A stretch of 64,000 bases of DNA from a virus: the IMG/VR virus record IMGVR_UViG_3300029319_009270, positions 1 through 64,000 of that record; one strand, written 5' to 3'. A model generated the notes under the pieces. That model was not told the origin of the DNA. It ran no database searches and was given only the letters and a program-made list of their open reading frames with translations. The position numbers and the translations under genes were made by a program. Positions 62,533-64,000 of this stretch are shown here, piece by piece (position 1 is the first letter of the stretch; each line of letters begins with the position of its first letter).

Positions 62533-63453
62533 TTATTTTATTATTAACTTATTAGGATTCGTATAGACAAATGTATTATCACGACCATCAACTTCTAAAT
62601 TATAATTTTTTCTAGGATAATAACAAACTATTCCGTGCTTTGCATAATCCACAATATGTTTGGGAGCATCGTCAATTGCAGCAACTATTTTATCTTTATC
62701 ATAGTACTTTGACCTAGCACACCATCGAAATTTTTCTGTGCTAAAGTCAACTGCATCAAACGGAATACTGTTATTTTTTAGCCAATAAAACGTATCATAA
62801 AAACATTTTAAATTTTCTTTAGGTCTAGCTGTCAATAGCTGGATCCAGTAGCCTTGCTTTTTTAAATTATTTAGCATCTCAATCGATCCATCAACGACAT
62901 CTAAATTCCTAAACCCACCCTTATTAACAAATTCGTAAAATACAGCTTCAGGATTTAAATCTAATTTATTCAATGCAGTTATAAAATAGTATTCTTTACT
63001 ATAGACATCAATTTCTAAATTGTAATTTACACCTAGCCAATCTGCAAAACCTTGTCTAAATTCAGTCAAAACATCATCCATATCAACAATAACGACAGGT
63101 TGAGACCCATCCCAACTATCTTGTGTCTTGTGAAGAAAATTTAAATATGAATCTTTATCATAAAAAGCTTCAATAAAATTTTCACTAGATATTTGATTAA
63201 TATTAAGGATAGCTAAGATATATCGAAATATATCCACAGATTCATAGAGCATTTTTGTTTTGTCTACAGAATCTGTTTGTGCATGATGATCTTTAAAATC
63301 AACAGATTGCATTAGCTCACTAACTTCTGAATGTAAGCAAAGTGATAAAGTTTTTGTAATATCTACAATTTCTCTATCACTTAAGTTTTTTTCGCTTAGA
63401 TTATATAAGCTAGAATTGAATTTTGCTTGTAAATTGAACAGGTTTTTCAGCAT
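62533..63453 (-). CDS. MazG/dUTPase-like domain fused to HAD nucleotidase
   Basis: 306 residues from the ATG at 63453 (GAGG 6 bases upstream). Residues 1-110: HSEVSELM and ESVDIFRY carry the ExxE...ExxD metal motif of all-alpha NTP pyrophosphatases such as dimeric dUTPase. Residues 125-300: VDMDDVL and LTARP and a late DDAPKH are motifs of the 5'(3')-deoxyribonucleotidase HAD family. It may turn a dNTP into dNMP then nucleoside. Unusual fusion. Confidence 0.72.
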   Translation of the reverse strand: MLKNLFNLQAKFNSSLYNLSEKNLSDREIVDITKTLSLCLHSEVSELMQSVDFKDHHAQTDSVDKTKMLYESVDIFRYILAILNINQISSENFIEAFYDKDSYLNFLHKTQDSWDGSQPVVIVDMDDVLTEFRQGFADWLGVNYNLEIDVYSKEYYFITALNKLDLNPEAVFYEFVNKGGFRNLDVVDGSIEMLNNLKKQGYWIQLLTARPKENLKCFYDTFYWLKNNSIPFDAVDFSTEKFRWCARSKYYDKDKIVAAIDDAPKHIVDYAKHGIVCYYPRKNYNLEVDGRDNTFVYTNPNKLIIK

Positions 63454-63676
63454 TTTTGACCTCACTAATTTTGCCTCCTGCAATTGCAAAGGCGTCTGTT
63501 AAACAATCAGGCTCTATTTTTTCAAAAAATATTGAGCTATGATCTGATAAGCGAATAATTCCTGATAAAAAATCTTTATTTATATTTGTAATAATACACT
63601 GCAATTCATCCTTATTACAAAAACTAAAAGAATTAATTATTTTATCATTACTAGCAGTCAAAATTAGTTTGTGCAT
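63410..63676 (-). CDS. hypothetical protein
   Basis: 88 residues from the ATG at 63676 (TGATG overlap with the preceding stop). Mixed strands and helices, one Cys pair. It overlaps the fusion gene by 44 bases. Function unknown. Confidence 0.5.
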   Translation of the reverse strand: MHKLILTASNDKIINSFSFCNKDELQCIITNINKDFLSGIIRLSDHSSIFFEKIEPDCLTDAFAIAGGKISEVKNAEKPVQFTSKIQF

Positions 63677-64000
63677 CAATAACCATTTTTAAGTCTATCA
63701 TTAATTATTATGTCTTTATTCAAATATGCCTTAAAAAATTCATCTGAGTCTATGTTTAGATGTATCATTAACGAAAAGAAATAGTTAAAAGCATCAACCA
63801 TCTCTTCTAAAAATTCTTCCTTATTAAATGTTCCACCAACATCAGTTTGACGATGAGACTTCCAATTTTTCAAGTGTTGGAGAGCTTCAAACATCTCCTC
63901 GACGCCGTGCAATGCTAAGTCTCTTAGATATTTTTGACCATCTTTTGATGCAGGATTAATTTCTTTTGGTTGCGCTTTCGGAACTGTTTTACTTAAATTA
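63676..64000 (-). CDS. MazG/dUTPase-like protein, 5' end missing
   Basis: The frame stays open to the window edge, with a C-terminus at 63676. GVEEMFEAL and LEEMVDAFNYFFSLMIHLNIDSDEFFKAYL carry the ExxxE...ExxD motif and helix pattern of dimeric dUTPase/MazG. It ends in NGY, common in that family. It lies next to the other MazG-like fusion, so the pair may form a heteromer or act on different nucleotides. Confidence 0.65.
   Translation of the reverse strand, partial: NLSKTVPKAQPKEINPASKDGQKYLRDLALHGVEEMFEALQHLKNWKSHRQTDVGGTFNKEEFLEEMVDAFNYFFSLMIHLNIDSDEFFKAYLNKDIIINDRLKNGY

Overview
This is an AT-rich window (about two-thirds A+T by eye) with nearly all genes on the minus strand, packed head to tail with short overlaps. 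It looks like part of a large lytic tailed bacteriophage, probably a marine jumbo-type myovirus. The support is a phage-encoded replication and transcription set (DnaE-type DNA polymerase III alpha, DinG-like helicase, 5'-3' exonuclease, sigma factor), its own GroEL and ClpS, three tRNAs, a very large nucleotide-metabolism set, a tail-fibre-like protein and holin/spanin-like membrane proteins. I see no terminase, major capsid protein, portal, integrase, transposase or CRISPR array. The host cannot be named. Secreted and lipoprotein genes (two matrixin-like metalloproteases, a VWA/ASH-domain lipoprotein, another lipoprotein) resemble exoproteins of Gram-negative, delta-proteobacteria-like hosts; that is inference.

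Layout. 1-5.4 kb: tandem array of eight genes starting with the same basic N-terminal helix (M-K-[IL]-T-x-x-Q-L-x-x-L-[IV]-x-E), several of them paralogs. 5.4-11.6 kb: amidohydrolase, plus-strand tail-fibre-like gene, metalloprotease, VWA lipoprotein, plus-strand thyX. 11.6-20.3 kb: ligase-like protein, PD-(D/E)XK nuclease candidate, VOC protein, small membrane proteins and an 816-residue virion candidate. 20.3-30.5 kb: helicase, RNase H-like protein, phosphomannomutase plus nucleotidyltransferase, virion protein candidate, sigma factor with separate HTH gene, GroEL, 5' exonuclease. 31-41.5 kb: acidic and large virion-protein candidates, lysis candidates, superoxide dismutase-like protein. 41.5-51.4 kb: dCMP deaminase, DHH phosphoesterase, thymidine kinase, sugar epimerase, kinase/thymidylate-synthase-like fusion, sulfotransferase, DnaE, short adenylosuccinate synthetase, metallophosphoesterase. 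51.4-55.4 kb: micro-ORFs, three tRNAs, thioredoxin, GapR-like protein. 55.4-64 kb: GMP reductase, ClpS, two further capsid-targeting candidates, epimerase, second metalloprotease, deoxyribosyltransferase, divergent ThyX, MazG/dUTPase-like proteins.

Two themes stand out. First, about 18 genes carry a shared or similar short N-terminal helix ending in [LIV]-x-E. This is the form expected of a T4-like capsid-targeting sequence removed by a prohead protease. Three of the proteins carry a second internal copy, as if they were cleavable polyproteins, and two unrelated proteins carry a similar helix at the C-terminus. Second, the nucleotide genes would push G and C nucleotides towards A and T (GMP reductase plus adenylosuccinate synthetase; dCMP deaminase plus ThyX). 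Two unusual thymidylate-synthase relatives among them leave open that the phage makes a modified base.
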